NCBI RefSeq assembly: GCF_002157145.1
Contig: NZ_CP021361.1
Span: 1-64,000, forward strand
DNA: 64,000 bases
Direction: 5' to 3'
Origin: Acidovorax carolinensis
GTDB taxonomy: Bacteria > Pseudomonadota > Gammaproteobacteria > Burkholderiales > Burkholderiaceae_C
Below are positions 27,511 to 37,809 of this stretch, one piece after another (position 1 is the stretch's first letter; the number at the start of each line of letters is the position of its first letter). A program made the position numbers and the translations under genes. Below the pieces are notes generated by a model. The model saw only the letters and a program-made list of their open reading frames with translations, did not search any database and was not told the DNA's origin.

Positions 27511-28677
27511 TCAGCGCCCCAGCAGCGACCGCGCCACCAGCTCCTTCATGATTTCCGACGTGCCGCCGTAGATGCGCAGCACGCGCGCGTCGGTCCAGAA
27601 GCGCGAAATCGGGTATTCGGCCATGTAGCCGTAGCCGCCAAACAGTTGCAGGCAGGCGTCGGCCACGCGGCTGAACAGCTCGGTGGTGTGCAGCTTGAGC
27701 GCGCTCACCGCCTCGGGCGTGAGCTGGCCTTGCTGGTAGGCGGCCACGCTGGCATTCAGGAAGGCCTCGGCGGCGGCGATGTCGCTGGCGCATTGGGCCA
27801 GCGTGAAGCGCGTGTTCTGGAACTGGCCGATGGGCTGGCCGAAGGCCTGGCGCTCCTGCACGTATTTCAGCGTGGCATCGAGTGCGCCCTTGGCGCCGTG
27901 CACCGCCTGCACCCCGATGATGAGGCGCTCGCGCGGCAGCTCACGCATCATCTGCACGAAGCCCTGGCCTTCGATGCCGCCGAGCAGTGCGTCGGCCGGC
28001 ACGCGCATGTCGTTGAAGAACAGCTCGGAGGTGTCGCCCGCGTGCTGGCCGATCTTCTCCAGGTTCTGGCCGCGCGTGAAGCCGGGCGTGGCCGCATCCA
28101 CCAGGAACAGGCTCACGCCCTTGGCGCCCAGGGCTGGGTCGGTCTTGGCGGCGAGCACCAGCAGGTCGCAGTTCTGGCCGTTGCTGATGAAAATCTTGCT
28201 GCCGTTGATGACGTAGTGGTCGCCGTCCTTGCGCGCCGTGGTGCGCAGGGCCTTGAGGTCGCTGCCCGCGCCGGGCTCGGTCATGCCGATGGCGGCAATG
28301 GCCTCGCCGCTGGCCATGCGCGGCAGCCAGTACTGGCGCTGCGCCTCGGTGCCGCAGTGCAGCAGGTAGGGCGGAATGATGTCGTTGTGCACCTGCAGCC
28401 CGCCGACGAAGCCGCCGTAGCCCCGGCGCGAGAGCACCTCGACCACGGCGAACGAGAAGGGCACGCTGGCCCCCGGGCCACCGTAGGCATCGGGCACATC
28501 GGCGCAGAGGTAGCCGTTCTCACCCATCTTGCGCAGCAAGTCGCGCGGCACGCGGCCGACTTTTTCCCAGGTGCGGTAGTGGGGTTCGATCTCGGCGTCG
28601 CAGAAGCGCTCGAGCGATTCGGTGAAGAGCTGCAGTTCGGCCTGATCTTCGGCGCTGATGAAATGATTGGGCAGCAT
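27511..28677 (-). CDS. Acyl-CoA dehydrogenase
   Basis: A 388-residue FAD flavoenzyme forming the 2,3 double bond of an acyl-CoA. Signatures: IGMTEPGAGSDLKALRT near residue 130 and LQLFGGYGYMAEYPISR near 340, then RIYGGTSEIMKELVAR. The likely catalytic base lies in YGGTSEIMKE, as in short- and medium-chain enzymes. ATG 28677 gives MLPNHFISAEDQAELQLF, the expected start. Last gene of the liv operon. Substrate not deducible. Confidence 0.92.
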   Translation of the reverse strand: MLPNHFISAEDQAELQLFTESLERFCDAEIEPHYRTWEKVGRVPRDLLRKMGENGYLCADVPDAYGGPGASVPFSFAVVEVLSRRGYGGFVGGLQVHNDIIPPYLLHCGTEAQRQYWLPRMASGEAIAAIGMTEPGAGSDLKALRTTARKDGDHYVINGSKIFISNGQNCDLLVLAAKTDPALGAKGVSLFLVDAATPGFTRGQNLEKIGQHAGDTSELFFNDMRVPADALLGGIEGQGFVQMMRELPRERLIIGVQAVHGAKGALDATLKYVQERQAFGQPIGQFQNTRFTLAQCASDIAAAEAFLNASVAAYQQGQLTPEAVSALKLHTTELFSRVADACLQLFGGYGYMAEYPISRFWTDARVLRIYGGTSEIMKELVARSLLGR

Positions 28678-28685
28678 GGTGGTAA

Positions 28686-28748
28686 TATTGCTATATAAAT
28701 AAGAGCTACCAGCGCTTGATACACAAGCGCTGGAGGTCAAAAACACTC
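28686..28748 (+). repeat. Dispersed AGCGCT hairpin repeat, copy 7
   Basis: GAGCTACCAGCGCTTGATAC, then CAAGCGCTGGAGGTC. It lies inside the operon, between the thiolase and dehydrogenase genes, in antisense orientation to them. Confidence 0.85.
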
Positions 28749-28757
28749 AAATATTGA

Positions 28758-29945
28758 TCACACCCGCTCGTAGATGGCCGCAATGCCTTGGCCGCCGCCG
28801 ATGCACATGGTCACCAGCGCATAGCGCCCGCCGGTGCGGTGCAGTTCGGCAATCGCCTTGGTGGTGATGATGGCGCCGGTGGCGCCCACGGGGTGGCCAA
28901 GCGAGATGCCCGAGCCGTGGGGGTTGACCTTGGCTGGGTCCAGGCCCAGCTCCTGCACCACGGCGCAGGCCTGGGCGGCGAAGGCCTCGTTGGCCTCGAT
29001 CACGTCCATGTCCTGCACCTTCAGGCCCGTGCGTTGCAGCACCTTCTGCGTGGCGGGCACGGGGCCGATGCCCATGTAGGCCGGGTCCACGCCCGCGTGC
29101 GCGTAGCCCACCAGGCGGGCCAGGGGCTTGACGTTCAGGGCCTGCAGGCGGTCGCCCGCCACCAGCACCACGGCGCTGGCGCCGTCGTTGATGCCCGAGG
29201 CGTTGCCGGCCGTGACGGTACCGCCTTCCTTCCTGAACGCGGGCTTCATGCCGGCGAGCACCTCGAGCGTGGTGGCGGAGCGCACATGCTCGTCTTCCTG
29301 GAACAGCACGGTGCCCTTGCGCGTGGCGATTTCGACGGGGACGATCTGGTCCTTGAAGTACCCGGCGGCGATGGCGGCGGCGGCGCGGCGCTGGCTCTCC
29401 AGCGCGAGCTGGTCCTGCATCTCGCGCGAGATCTTGTAGCGCTCGGCCACGTTTTCGGCGGTGATGCCCATGTGCATCTTCTGCCAGGGGTCGTGCAGGA
29501 TGCCGAGCATGTAGTCGATGCTCTTGGCGTCGCCCATGCGCGCGCCGTAGCGCGCGGCGGTGTCGAAATAGGGGCCGCGGCTCATGCTCTCGGAGCCGCC
29601 GCCCACGGCCACGTCGCAGTCGCCGTAGCCGATGGCCTGCGCGGCGCTGATGATGGCCTGCAGGCCCGAGCCGCACAGGCGGTTGACGTTGAACGCGGGG
29701 GTCTCGATGGGGCAGCCCGCATCGATGGCGGCCACGCGGGAGAGGTAGGCGTCCTTGGTGTCGGTGGGGATCACGTTGCCTATGACCACATGGCCCACGG
29801 CGTCGGGCGCCAGGCCGCTGCGCGCGATGGCGGCCTTGACGGCAGTGGTAGCGAGCTGGGTGTTGGGCACGTCCTTCAGGCTGCCGCCGAAGGTGCCGAT
29901 GGCGGTGCGGGCGGTGCTGACGACGAAGACGTCACGGTGGGTCAT
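28758..29945 (-). CDS. Acetyl-CoA C-acyltransferase (thiolase)
   Basis: A 395-residue thiolase that cleaves 3-ketoacyl-CoA or condenses acetyl-CoA units. All catalytic residues are present: nucleophilic Cys in NVNRLCGSGLQAI near residue 91, His in GHPVGATGAI near 350, and the second Cys in CIGGGQGIA near 380. It is close to the BktB/PhaA type. Within the operon it would act last in a beta-oxidation-like spiral. Confidence 0.93.
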   Translation of the reverse strand: MTHRDVFVVSTARTAIGTFGGSLKDVPNTQLATTAVKAAIARSGLAPDAVGHVVIGNVIPTDTKDAYLSRVAAIDAGCPIETPAFNVNRLCGSGLQAIISAAQAIGYGDCDVAVGGGSESMSRGPYFDTAARYGARMGDAKSIDYMLGILHDPWQKMHMGITAENVAERYKISREMQDQLALESQRRAAAAIAAGYFKDQIVPVEIATRKGTVLFQEDEHVRSATTLEVLAGMKPAFRKEGGTVTAGNASGINDGASAVVLVAGDRLQALNVKPLARLVGYAHAGVDPAYMGIGPVPATQKVLQRTGLKVQDMDVIEANEAFAAQACAVVQELGLDPAKVNPHGSGISLGHPVGATGAIITTKAIAELHRTGGRYALVTMCIGGGQGIAAIYERV

Positions 29946-29975
29946 GGGGAAGGCTCCAAAAAGAAAGAAAAAGAT

Positions 29976-30764
29976 TCAACGGCCCTGGAAAACCGCAGGG
30001 CGCTTGGCGTGGAAGGCTTCGATACCCTCGGGCAGGTCGGCGCTGCGCGCACATGCCACGAAGGCCTCGGCCTCGGCGGCCAGTTGCGCGGGCAGGTCGT
30101 GGTCGAAGGCGTTGCGCATCAGGCGGCGCATGTGACCGTAGGCCAGGGTGGGGCCGCCAGCCAGGCGCTGGGCCAGCTCTTGCACGGCGGCATCGAATTC
30201 GGCTGCGGGCACGACGCGGTTGACCAGGCCCAGGCGTTCGGCCTCCAGGGCGCTGTAGGTGTCGCCGAGCATGGCAATTTCGAGCGCGCGGCGCAGGCCC
30301 ACCAGGCGCGGCAGTGCCCACGAGGCACCCACATCGCAGCTGGTGCCGAGGTTGATGTAGGCCAGGTTGAAGCGCGTGCCCTCGGCGGCCAACACGAAGT
30401 CGGCCTGCAGCATCAGCGAGAGGCCCGCGCCGGCGGCCACGCCGTGTACCTGGGCGATGACGGGGGCATTGAGTTGCGCCAGCAGTGCCACGGCCTCGTT
30501 GAGCGGCGTGAGCAAATCTTTGGCGCCCTGCGCCGGGTCGGCGCGCAGGGTGGCCAGGTCGCCCCCGGCCATGAATCCCTTGCCCGCGCCGCACAGCACC
30601 ACGCAGCGCACGCTGTTGTCCTTCGCAATGGAGCGCACGGCGGCCAGCAGGGCCGTGGCCATGGGCACGTCGATGGCGTTGAGCGCGCCGGGGCGGTTGA
30701 AGCGCAGCGTGGCGATGGCGCCGTTGCGCTCCAGCAGCAGGGGAGGGGGCGTGGTGGCAGTCAT
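29976..30764 (-). CDS. Crotonase-family enoyl-CoA hydratase/isomerase
   Basis: A 262-residue crotonase. The CoA oxyanion hole is formed by CGAGKGFMAGGDLATL and HGVAAGAGLSLM. The position usually holding the second catalytic Glu reads NLGTSCDVGASWALPRLVG, with an Asp. That pattern is seen in PaaG-like isomerases rather than classical hydratases, so the exact reaction is uncertain. ATG 30764 gives MTATTPPPLLLERNGAIATL; longer frames overlap the ligase gene. Confidence 0.88.
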   Translation of the reverse strand: MTATTPPPLLLERNGAIATLRFNRPGALNAIDVPMATALLAAVRSIAKDNSVRCVVLCGAGKGFMAGGDLATLRADPAQGAKDLLTPLNEAVALLAQLNAPVIAQVHGVAAGAGLSLMLQADFVLAAEGTRFNLAYINLGTSCDVGASWALPRLVGLRRALEIAMLGDTYSALEAERLGLVNRVVPAAEFDAAVQELAQRLAGGPTLAYGHMRRLMRNAFDHDLPAQLAAEAEAFVACARSADLPEGIEAFHAKRPAVFQGR

Positions 30765-30775
30765 ATTTACTCCTG

Positions 30776-30832
30776 AAACAAGAGCTGCCGGCGCTTGCTG
30801 GACAAGCGCTGGAGCCCTGAAAACCTTCAAAT
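30776..30832 (+). repeat. Dispersed AGCGCT hairpin repeat, copy 8
   Basis: GAGCTGCCGGCGCTTGCTGG, then ACAAGCGCTGGAGCCCTG. It fills the space between the acyl-CoA ligase stop and the crotonase start, inside the operon and antisense to it. Confidence 0.85.
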
Positions 30833-32653
30833 TCAGCGGTACAGCGCCTCGATCTCGGCGGCGTAGGTCTTGTAGATGCTGGAGCGCCGCACCTTCATGG
30901 TGGCGGTGACTTCGCCGTCGTCGTGGTCCAGCTCTTTGGTCAGCATATGGAACTTGCGGATCTGGGCCACCTGCGCCAGCCTGGCGTTGCCGGTGGCGAT
31001 CTCGGCGTCGATGAGTGCGCGCACCTCGGGGGTTTCCACCAGCGAGCGGAAATGCGTGAATGGAATGCGCTGTGCCTCGGCCCATTTGCCCACGGTCTCG
31101 TAGTCGAGCATGACCAGCGCGCCGACGAACTTGCGCCCTTCGGCCACGATGACGCACTCCTTGATGTAGGGGCTGGCCTTCATCGTGTTCTCGATCTCGG
31201 ACGGCGTGAGGTTCTTGCCGCCGGCCGTGATCATGATGTCCTTGAGGCGGTCCACGATCTTGATCTGGCCGTCTTGCAGGCGCACCACGTCGCCGGTGTG
31301 CAGCCAGCCGTCCACGATGCTTTGCGCCGTGGCCTCGGGGTTTTTGTAGTAGCCCGCAAACACCATCTCGCCCTTGATCTGGAACTCGCCGCCCACGGCG
31401 TCGTCACCGCTTTTGGCGATGCGCCATTCCACGCCATGCGTGGGCACGCCCACGGTGCCCACCACCACATCGTGGAGCTTGTGGCCGGTGACCATGCCGG
31501 TCGATTCGGTCAGGCCATACACCTCGACGAGTGGCACGCCGAGCACGCGGAAGAAGCGCACCACGTCCGGCGGAATGGGCGCCGCGCCCGTGAGTGCCAC
31601 TTTCGCCTCGCGCAGGCCGATGAAGTTCTGCAGCGCGCGGAACACCAGCCAGTAGCTGGCGGTGTAGGTGAACATGTCGCCAATGCTCCAGCGCGCACGG
31701 GGCTTTTCGGCCAGCGGCTGGCAGGCGGCGTACGCCTTGCGGAACAACGCGCGGCGCAGGCGGCCGGTTTCCTGCAGCTTGATGTTGATGGCCGCGTGCA
31801 TCTTTTCCCAGATGCGTGGCACGCCCAGGAACATGGTGGGCGCGATCTCGCGCAGGTCTTCCTGCACGGTGCGGATGGATTCGCCGAAGTTGACCTGCGA
31901 ACCCACGTACAGCGGCACGAAGGTGGTGAGCATCTGCTCGGCCACGTGGCACAGCGGCAGATACGACAGGTGGGTGGTCTCGTGCGAGAGCTGGAGCCGG
32001 TCCACGATGCCCGGCACCACGCCGCGGATGTTGCGGTACGAGACCATCGCGCCCTTGGGCTTGCCCGTCGAGCCCGAGGTGTAGATCATGAGGCCGATGT
32101 CGTCCAGCTTCTGGCGGGCCAGCGTGGCCTCCACGTCCTGCAGCCTGCCGCTGCGCTGCCCGAGTTGCTCCACCTCGTCGAAGGGGACGATGAGGCCGCG
32201 CACCTCGGGCGCGAAACTGCGCAGGCCCTTGGTTTCCATGACCACGATCTTCTTCAGGCGCGGCAATTCCGCCAGTGTTTCGAGCACCTTGTCGGTCTGC
32301 TCCTGGTCCTCGCAGACGATGATCTCGATGTCGGCATGACCCACCACGTAGGCCACTTCCGAAGAAGGGCTGGTGGGATACACGCCCACGGTCACGGCGC
32401 CCACCAGGCCCGCGCCCATCTGCGTGAGCACCCACTCGATGCGGTTCTCGGAAATCACGCCGACATGGCCGCCATCGGGCAGGCCCAGGGCGCGCAGGCC
32501 CAGGCCGAAGTGGCAGGCACGCTCGAAATACTGCGCCCAGGTGAAGGGCTTCCAGATGCCGAAGTCTTTTTGCCGGATGGCGACGCGCGCCGCATCCGTG
32601 CGCGCGCGTTCGCGCAGCATCTGGGGCAGGGTGAGTTCGGGGAGGTTCAACAT
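30833..32653 (-). CDS. AMP-forming acyl-CoA synthetase (long-chain type)
   Basis: A 606-residue adenylate-forming ligase that activates a carboxylic acid with ATP and CoA. The P-loop-like motif is MIYTSGSTGKPKGAMVSY near residue 185; motif VYGLTESTGMVTG near 340; and DRLKDIMITAGGKNLTPSEI near 465 is the hinge/A8 region. The sequence groups with FAA1/FadD15-like synthetases. ATG 32653 gives MLNLPELTLPQMLRERAR, the usual start. It would activate whatever acid the liv-type importer brings in. Confidence 0.92.
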   Translation of the reverse strand: MLNLPELTLPQMLRERARTDAARVAIRQKDFGIWKPFTWAQYFERACHFGLGLRALGLPDGGHVGVISENRIEWVLTQMGAGLVGAVTVGVYPTSPSSEVAYVVGHADIEIIVCEDQEQTDKVLETLAELPRLKKIVVMETKGLRSFAPEVRGLIVPFDEVEQLGQRSGRLQDVEATLARQKLDDIGLMIYTSGSTGKPKGAMVSYRNIRGVVPGIVDRLQLSHETTHLSYLPLCHVAEQMLTTFVPLYVGSQVNFGESIRTVQEDLREIAPTMFLGVPRIWEKMHAAINIKLQETGRLRRALFRKAYAACQPLAEKPRARWSIGDMFTYTASYWLVFRALQNFIGLREAKVALTGAAPIPPDVVRFFRVLGVPLVEVYGLTESTGMVTGHKLHDVVVGTVGVPTHGVEWRIAKSGDDAVGGEFQIKGEMVFAGYYKNPEATAQSIVDGWLHTGDVVRLQDGQIKIVDRLKDIMITAGGKNLTPSEIENTMKASPYIKECVIVAEGRKFVGALVMLDYETVGKWAEAQRIPFTHFRSLVETPEVRALIDAEIATGNARLAQVAQIRKFHMLTKELDHDDGEVTATMKVRRSSIYKTYAAEIEALYR

Positions 32654-32751
32654 GTCAGTGATCCATTGCGCATCGCGCACCCGCAGCCGTCAAACTGGCG
32701 CGGAAAAAGCCAGGGCCGCCGTGCAAGGGCCGCCCCGCCGCACGGGCGGCG

Positions 32752-32815
32752 TCCCTCTTCCCGCATCGCGCAGCGAGGCGAGAGAAGGGGGAAGGCGCGA
32801 AGCGCCACAGGGGGT
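32752..32815 (-). repeat. REP-like palindromic sequence between livF and the ligase gene
   Basis: GC-rich sequence with an imperfect pair CCTCTTCC/GAGAAGGGGG and a clean hairpin GGCGC-GAA-GCGCC. It fills part of the 171-base gap inside the operon. Possibly related to 16358-16400. Confidence 0.35.
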
Positions 32816-32824
32816 TGTTCGCGC

Positions 32825-33658
<834 letters not shown>

Positions 33659-33671
33659 GGCAAAGGCAGGG

Positions 33672-34859
33672 TCAGAGCTTGATCCAGTCGGAGGCGGCCA
33701 CCATTTTTTGTGCCTTCATGTCCGCGCGGTACACGCGGCCCACGGGGATGGAGTTGCCGCTGATGGTGATGGGCACGCCGATCAGACCACCGGTATCGAA
33801 GTCCTTGATGGAGTTAAGCGCGGCCTTGAGGTTGGCACCGTTCAGGGGCTTGTTGGCATCGAGGCAGCGCTTGGCCGATTCGAGGAACAGCATGGCGGCC
33901 AGGAAGCCCTGGATGTAGGCCGTGCTCTGGTATTCCGGCCGCATGGCGCGGATTTTTTCCAGCATGGGGGCTTTTTCGGTGTCGTAGTAGTAGCGGAAGG
34001 GCATCACGCCCATGAAGCCGTCGCCGTCCGGGCCCATCTTCATGACGGTGGAGCTGTCCATGGTCCAGAAGGTGCCCATCCACTTGCTGGCCATGCCCTG
34101 CTGCTTGCCCTGGGTGATGAACTCGGGGATGGGCGCGAGGATGTAGCCGTGGAAGATGGTGTAGTCGGGCGCGGCGCGGCGCAGCTTGATGACCTCGCCC
34201 GAGACGTCCACGCTGCCGGCGGGCGTCATGATCTTGACGGGCACCGACAGGCCCAGCTTCTTGGCTTCGGCCTCGCTTTTCTCGATGGGGTCGCGGCCGA
34301 ACTCGGAGTCGGAGTAGACGAAGGCCACCTTGGCGCCGGGCTTTTCCTTGGCGATGTGTTTCAGCAGGATGCTGAACATCTCGGTGTAGTCGGGGCCGAC
34401 CAGGAACTGGTGGGGGTACTTCTTGGGGTCGTTCAGTTCGGAGGCGAACGAGGCACCGGCCATCAAAATGCTGCCGTTGCGGTCCAGCTCGGGGTTGATG
34501 GTCTTGGCAAAGCCCGTGGAGTCGCCGTAGTAGACGTTGACCTTGTTCTGGCTGGTGATCTTCTTGAACGCGGCCACGGACACATCAACCTTGTAGCCGG
34601 TGTCTTCGGGCACGTACTTGACCTTGCGGCCCTTGATGCCGCCGGCGTCGTTGACGATCTTCACGTAGTCCTGGATGCCGGCGTTGATGCCCACACCCGC
34701 GAAGGCGAACACACCCGTCATGGGGATGGAGCCGCCGATGACGATGTCTTCTGCGCCCTGCGCGAGCACGGACAGCGGGTGCATGAGCGAGGCAGCGCCT
34801 GCGGCGGCGGCGCCCAGCATCAGGCTGCGGCGCTGGGGGGAAATGCGTTGGTGGTCCAT
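33672..34859 (-). CDS. livK: Periplasmic amino-acid/carboxylate-binding protein (LivK-like)
   Basis: A 395-residue type I periplasmic binding protein. MDHQRISPQRRSLMLGAAAA has a twin-arginine-like signal (RRSLML) ending near VLAQG. The mature part starts DIVIGGSIPMTGVFAFAGVG. The ligand is unlikely to be a branched-chain amino acid, since the operon continues with acyl-CoA metabolism; an organic or aromatic acid is more likely (inference). Confidence 0.88.
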   Translation of the reverse strand: MDHQRISPQRRSLMLGAAAAGAASLMHPLSVLAQGAEDIVIGGSIPMTGVFAFAGVGINAGIQDYVKIVNDAGGIKGRKVKYVPEDTGYKVDVSVAAFKKITSQNKVNVYYGDSTGFAKTINPELDRNGSILMAGASFASELNDPKKYPHQFLVGPDYTEMFSILLKHIAKEKPGAKVAFVYSDSEFGRDPIEKSEAEAKKLGLSVPVKIMTPAGSVDVSGEVIKLRRAAPDYTIFHGYILAPIPEFITQGKQQGMASKWMGTFWTMDSSTVMKMGPDGDGFMGVMPFRYYYDTEKAPMLEKIRAMRPEYQSTAYIQGFLAAMLFLESAKRCLDANKPLNGANLKAALNSIKDFDTGGLIGVPITISGNSIPVGRVYRADMKAQKMVAASDWIKL

Positions 34860-34910
34860 GCTTGTCTCCTTAGGTTGGTTGTGTGGTGGCATGAAAACGA
34901 TGGCGTGGCT

Positions 34911-35948
34911 TCAGTTGCGGAAGGGCCACAGGTGGAAGAAGCGGCGGATGCGCCGCCACACTTCGGCCAGGCCGTGCGGCTCGAACACCAGAAAACCGAT
35001 GATCAGCAGGCCGAAGATGATGGTGCGCACAGGCGAGAGGAACACCGTGTATTCGGTGCTGTTGGGCAGCAGGTCGAACACCAGCTTGAGCAACTCGGGC
35101 ACCATGGTCATGAACACCGCGCCCAGGATGCCGCCGAGGATGCTGCCCATGCCGCCGACGATGATGGCGGCGAGGAAGAAGATGGACATGAGCAGCGGAA
35201 AGCTCTCGGGCGTGACCACGCGGAAGAAGTAGGCCCACAGGCCCCCGGCCACGCCGGCATAGAACGACGACAGGCCGAACGACAGCAGCTTGTAGCGCAG
35301 CAGCGGAATGCCCAGCACCTCGGCCGAGATGTCGCGGTCGCGGATGGCGATGAAGGCGCGGCCGATGCGCGTGCGGAACAGGTTGGCCGCGCCCAGCAGC
35401 ATGAGAATGGTGACTGGCACGATCAGCCAGTAGAGGCGAAATGAGGTGTCGAGCGGCATACCGAACAGGCTGGCCGGGGGCACGCTCAGGCCGCCCGTGC
35501 CGCCGGTGAACTTCCAGTTGGCAAACAGGAAGTGCGCGATGAACGAAGCCGCGATGGTGGCGATGGCCAGGTACAGGCCCTTCACGCGCAACGAGGGCAC
35601 GCCCACGATGATGCCGCCGAGCATGGCCACGAAGCCGCCTGCCAGGATGTTGAGCAGGAAGGGCGAACCCATCTTGGACTGCAGGATGGCCACAGTGTAG
35701 GCACCCAAGCCCATGAAGGCGGCCTGACCCAGGCTGACCAGCCCGGTGTAGCCCGTGAGGATGTTGAGCCCCGTGGCGCTGGCCACATTGATGCTGACCA
35801 GGCAGGCGAGGTAGAGCCAGTATTCGCTGGCCATGAAGGGGAACAACACCAGCAGCGCGGCGGCCACGGCCAGCCACGCCTTTTGCGTGCGCGAGTCGAA
35901 CAGCGCCGCGTCGGCGATGTAGGTTTCCTTGAGGGTTCCGATGCGCAT
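34911..35948 (-). CDS. livM: Branched-chain-type ABC importer permease LivM
   Basis: A 345-residue inner-membrane permease with about ten hydrophobic segments. GLNILTGYTGLVSLGQAAFM and RDRDISAEVLGIPLLRYKL are typical LivM signatures; the latter is the EAA-like loop that contacts the ATPases. Its ATG shares one base with the livH stop (TGATG). Confidence 0.92.
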   Translation of the reverse strand: MRIGTLKETYIADAALFDSRTQKAWLAVAAALLVLFPFMASEYWLYLACLVSINVASATGLNILTGYTGLVSLGQAAFMGLGAYTVAILQSKMGSPFLLNILAGGFVAMLGGIIVGVPSLRVKGLYLAIATIAASFIAHFLFANWKFTGGTGGLSVPPASLFGMPLDTSFRLYWLIVPVTILMLLGAANLFRTRIGRAFIAIRDRDISAEVLGIPLLRYKLLSFGLSSFYAGVAGGLWAYFFRVVTPESFPLLMSIFFLAAIIVGGMGSILGGILGAVFMTMVPELLKLVFDLLPNSTEYTVFLSPVRTIIFGLLIIGFLVFEPHGLAEVWRRIRRFFHLWPFRN

Positions 35949-36829
35949 CAGAGTCTCTCTATCTCGTGGGTGCCGAACAAACCGTAGGGGCGGACCATGA
36001 GGATGCCGACCAGCACGATGAAGGTGGCGAGCAGCTTGTATTCGCCGCCAAGGTAGGCGCCGGCCAGGGCCTCGACCAGGCCGATGCAGAGGCCGCCGAT
36101 GAGCGCGCCCAGCACGCTGTCGAGCCCGCCGACGATCACCACCACCAGCACCGACAGGCCGAACACGCCCATGCTCGACGAGATGCCGCCGATCGAGCCG
36201 ACGATGATCCCGGAGATGGCCGCCAGCATGGCGGAGGCCACCCAGGCCAGCGAAAACACGCGCGGCACGTTGATGCCGACCGAATACGCGGCGGCCTGGT
36301 CCGACGCCGTGGCGCGCAGCGCCACGCCGCCGCGCCAGAAGCGGAACACCAGCAGCACAGCGGCGATGAAAATCACCGCGATCACGGCGCCCCAGAACAC
36401 CTTGGGCGCGAGGAAGGCATCACCCACCATGATGGGCTGCGTGGGCATGAAGTCGGGCAGGCGGCGCTGGTCGGCGCTCCAGATCATCTCGACCAGGCCC
36501 ACCAGCACAGAGGCCAGGCCCACGGTGACCATGAACACCGAGATGGGTGGCTCGCCCAGCAGCGGGCGGATCATGGTGCGCTCGATCACTGCGCCCAGCA
36601 GCCCGGTGCCGAGCACGGCGGCCGGAATGGCTAGCCACAGCGGCAGCGCCATCATGGAGGAAAAGGTGAAGAACAGGTAGGCGCCGACCATGAGCATTTC
36701 GCCGATGGCGATGTTGACCACGCGCGTGGCCTTGTAGACCATCACGAAGGCCAGAGCTGCCAGCGCGTAGAGGCCGCCGCTGGCAATGCCGGTGAGGCTG
36801 ATTTCAAAGAGGTAGGCCCAATCCATCAT
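35948..36829 (-). CDS. livH: Branched-chain-type ABC importer permease LivH
   Basis: A 293-residue permease partner of LivM. It begins MMDWAYLFEISLTGIASGGL (tandem ATG codons) and contains the loop FRFWRGGVALRATASDQAAA. About eight membrane segments. It overlaps livG by 4 bases and livM by 1 base, showing tight coupling. Confidence 0.92.
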   Translation of the reverse strand: MMDWAYLFEISLTGIASGGLYALAALAFVMVYKATRVVNIAIGEMLMVGAYLFFTFSSMMALPLWLAIPAAVLGTGLLGAVIERTMIRPLLGEPPISVFMVTVGLASVLVGLVEMIWSADQRRLPDFMPTQPIMVGDAFLAPKVFWGAVIAVIFIAAVLLVFRFWRGGVALRATASDQAAAYSVGINVPRVFSLAWVASAMLAAISGIIVGSIGGISSSMGVFGLSVLVVVIVGGLDSVLGALIGGLCIGLVEALAGAYLGGEYKLLATFIVLVGILMVRPYGLFGTHEIERL

Positions 36830-37683
36830 GCGGCTCCCTGTGCACTAGTGGCCCCGGCCTGCAGCTTGCGGCGCAGGTCGCCCACGTCGCCCGAGCCGAG
36901 GTAGGCGCGGTTGACTTCGGGGTCGGCCTGCACCACGGCGGGCGTGCCCTGGGCGATGACCTGGCCGAAGTTGAGCACCACCACATGGTCGGACAGGTCC
37001 ATCACCATGCCCATGTCGTGCTCCACCATGAGCACCGTCACGCCCCATTCGGCGCGCACATCCAGGATGAAGCGCGCCATGTCTTCCGTCTCCTCGCGGT
37101 TCATGCCGGCCACGGGCTCGTCGAGCATCAAAATTTGTGGCTGCATGGCCAGGGCGCGCGCCATCTCCACGCGCTTTTGCAGGCCGTAGGGCAGGGCTGC
37201 AACGCTGGCGTGGCGGATATGGTCGATCTCCAGAAAATCGATGATGCGCTCCTCGATGTCGCGGCGCAGTTCGGCCTCTTCGCGGCGCGCGCGGCCCAGG
37301 TAGAACAGGGCGTCGAACACATTGGTCTGGAGGTGCGCGTGGCGGCCGAGCTTGATGTTGTCGAGCACCGTCATGCCGCGAAACAGCGCGATGTTCTGAA
37401 AGCTCCGGCCCAGGCCCATGCGGGCGCGCTGCGGCGCGGGGATGCGCGTGATGTCCTGGCCCTTGAAGCGGATGCTGCCCTGCGCAGGCCGGTAAAAGCC
37501 CGAGATGGTGTTGAACAGCGAGGTCTTGCCGGCGCCGTTGGGCCCGATCACGGCAGTGATGGAGCCCGGCTGCACGCCAAAGCCCACGCCGGACAGCGCC
37601 TTCACGCCGCCAAAGGCAAGCGTCAGGCCATCGACCTGCAGCAGGGGGGCGGCAGCAGGGCCGCGGGGTTGGTTTGTCTCCAT
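36826..37683 (-). CDS. livG: Branched-chain-type ABC importer ATPase LivG
   Basis: A 285-residue ATPase subunit. Walker A is VIGPNGAGKTSLFNTISG near residue 50, Walker B LMLDEPVAGMNREET near 180, and LPYGLQKRVEMARAL is the signature region. LivG character is shown by ARMGLGRSFQNIALFRGMT. ATG 37683 (METNQPRGPAAAPLLQ) is the first plausible start after the divergent promoter region. It is the first gene of the nine-gene operon. Confidence 0.92.
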   Translation of the reverse strand: METNQPRGPAAAPLLQVDGLTLAFGGVKALSGVGFGVQPGSITAVIGPNGAGKTSLFNTISGFYRPAQGSIRFKGQDITRIPAPQRARMGLGRSFQNIALFRGMTVLDNIKLGRHAHLQTNVFDALFYLGRARREEAELRRDIEERIIDFLEIDHIRHASVAALPYGLQKRVEMARALAMQPQILMLDEPVAGMNREETEDMARFILDVRAEWGVTVLMVEHDMGMVMDLSDHVVVLNFGQVIAQGTPAVVQADPEVNRAYLGSGDVGDLRRKLQAGATSAQGAA

Positions 37684-37725
37684 CGGGCTCTTATGCGGGT
37701 TTGTTCGAACCTGTGAATGCTTACT

Positions 37726-37752
37726 TTTACGTAAACTGTTTACTCGCGAGTA
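37726..37752. promoter_or_regulatory. Candidate TetR operator in the divergent promoter region
   Basis: Two perfect palindromes lie between livG and the TetR gene: TTTACGTAAA (37726-37735) and TACTCGCGAGTA (37741-37752). A TetR regulator bound here could repress both directions. Binding is inferred from position and symmetry. Confidence 0.6.
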
Positions 37753-37809
37753 GATTTTGGGTATTCCACCCTCTCCGGGCATCGGTAGTTTCCCGATGCG
37801 ATATGCACC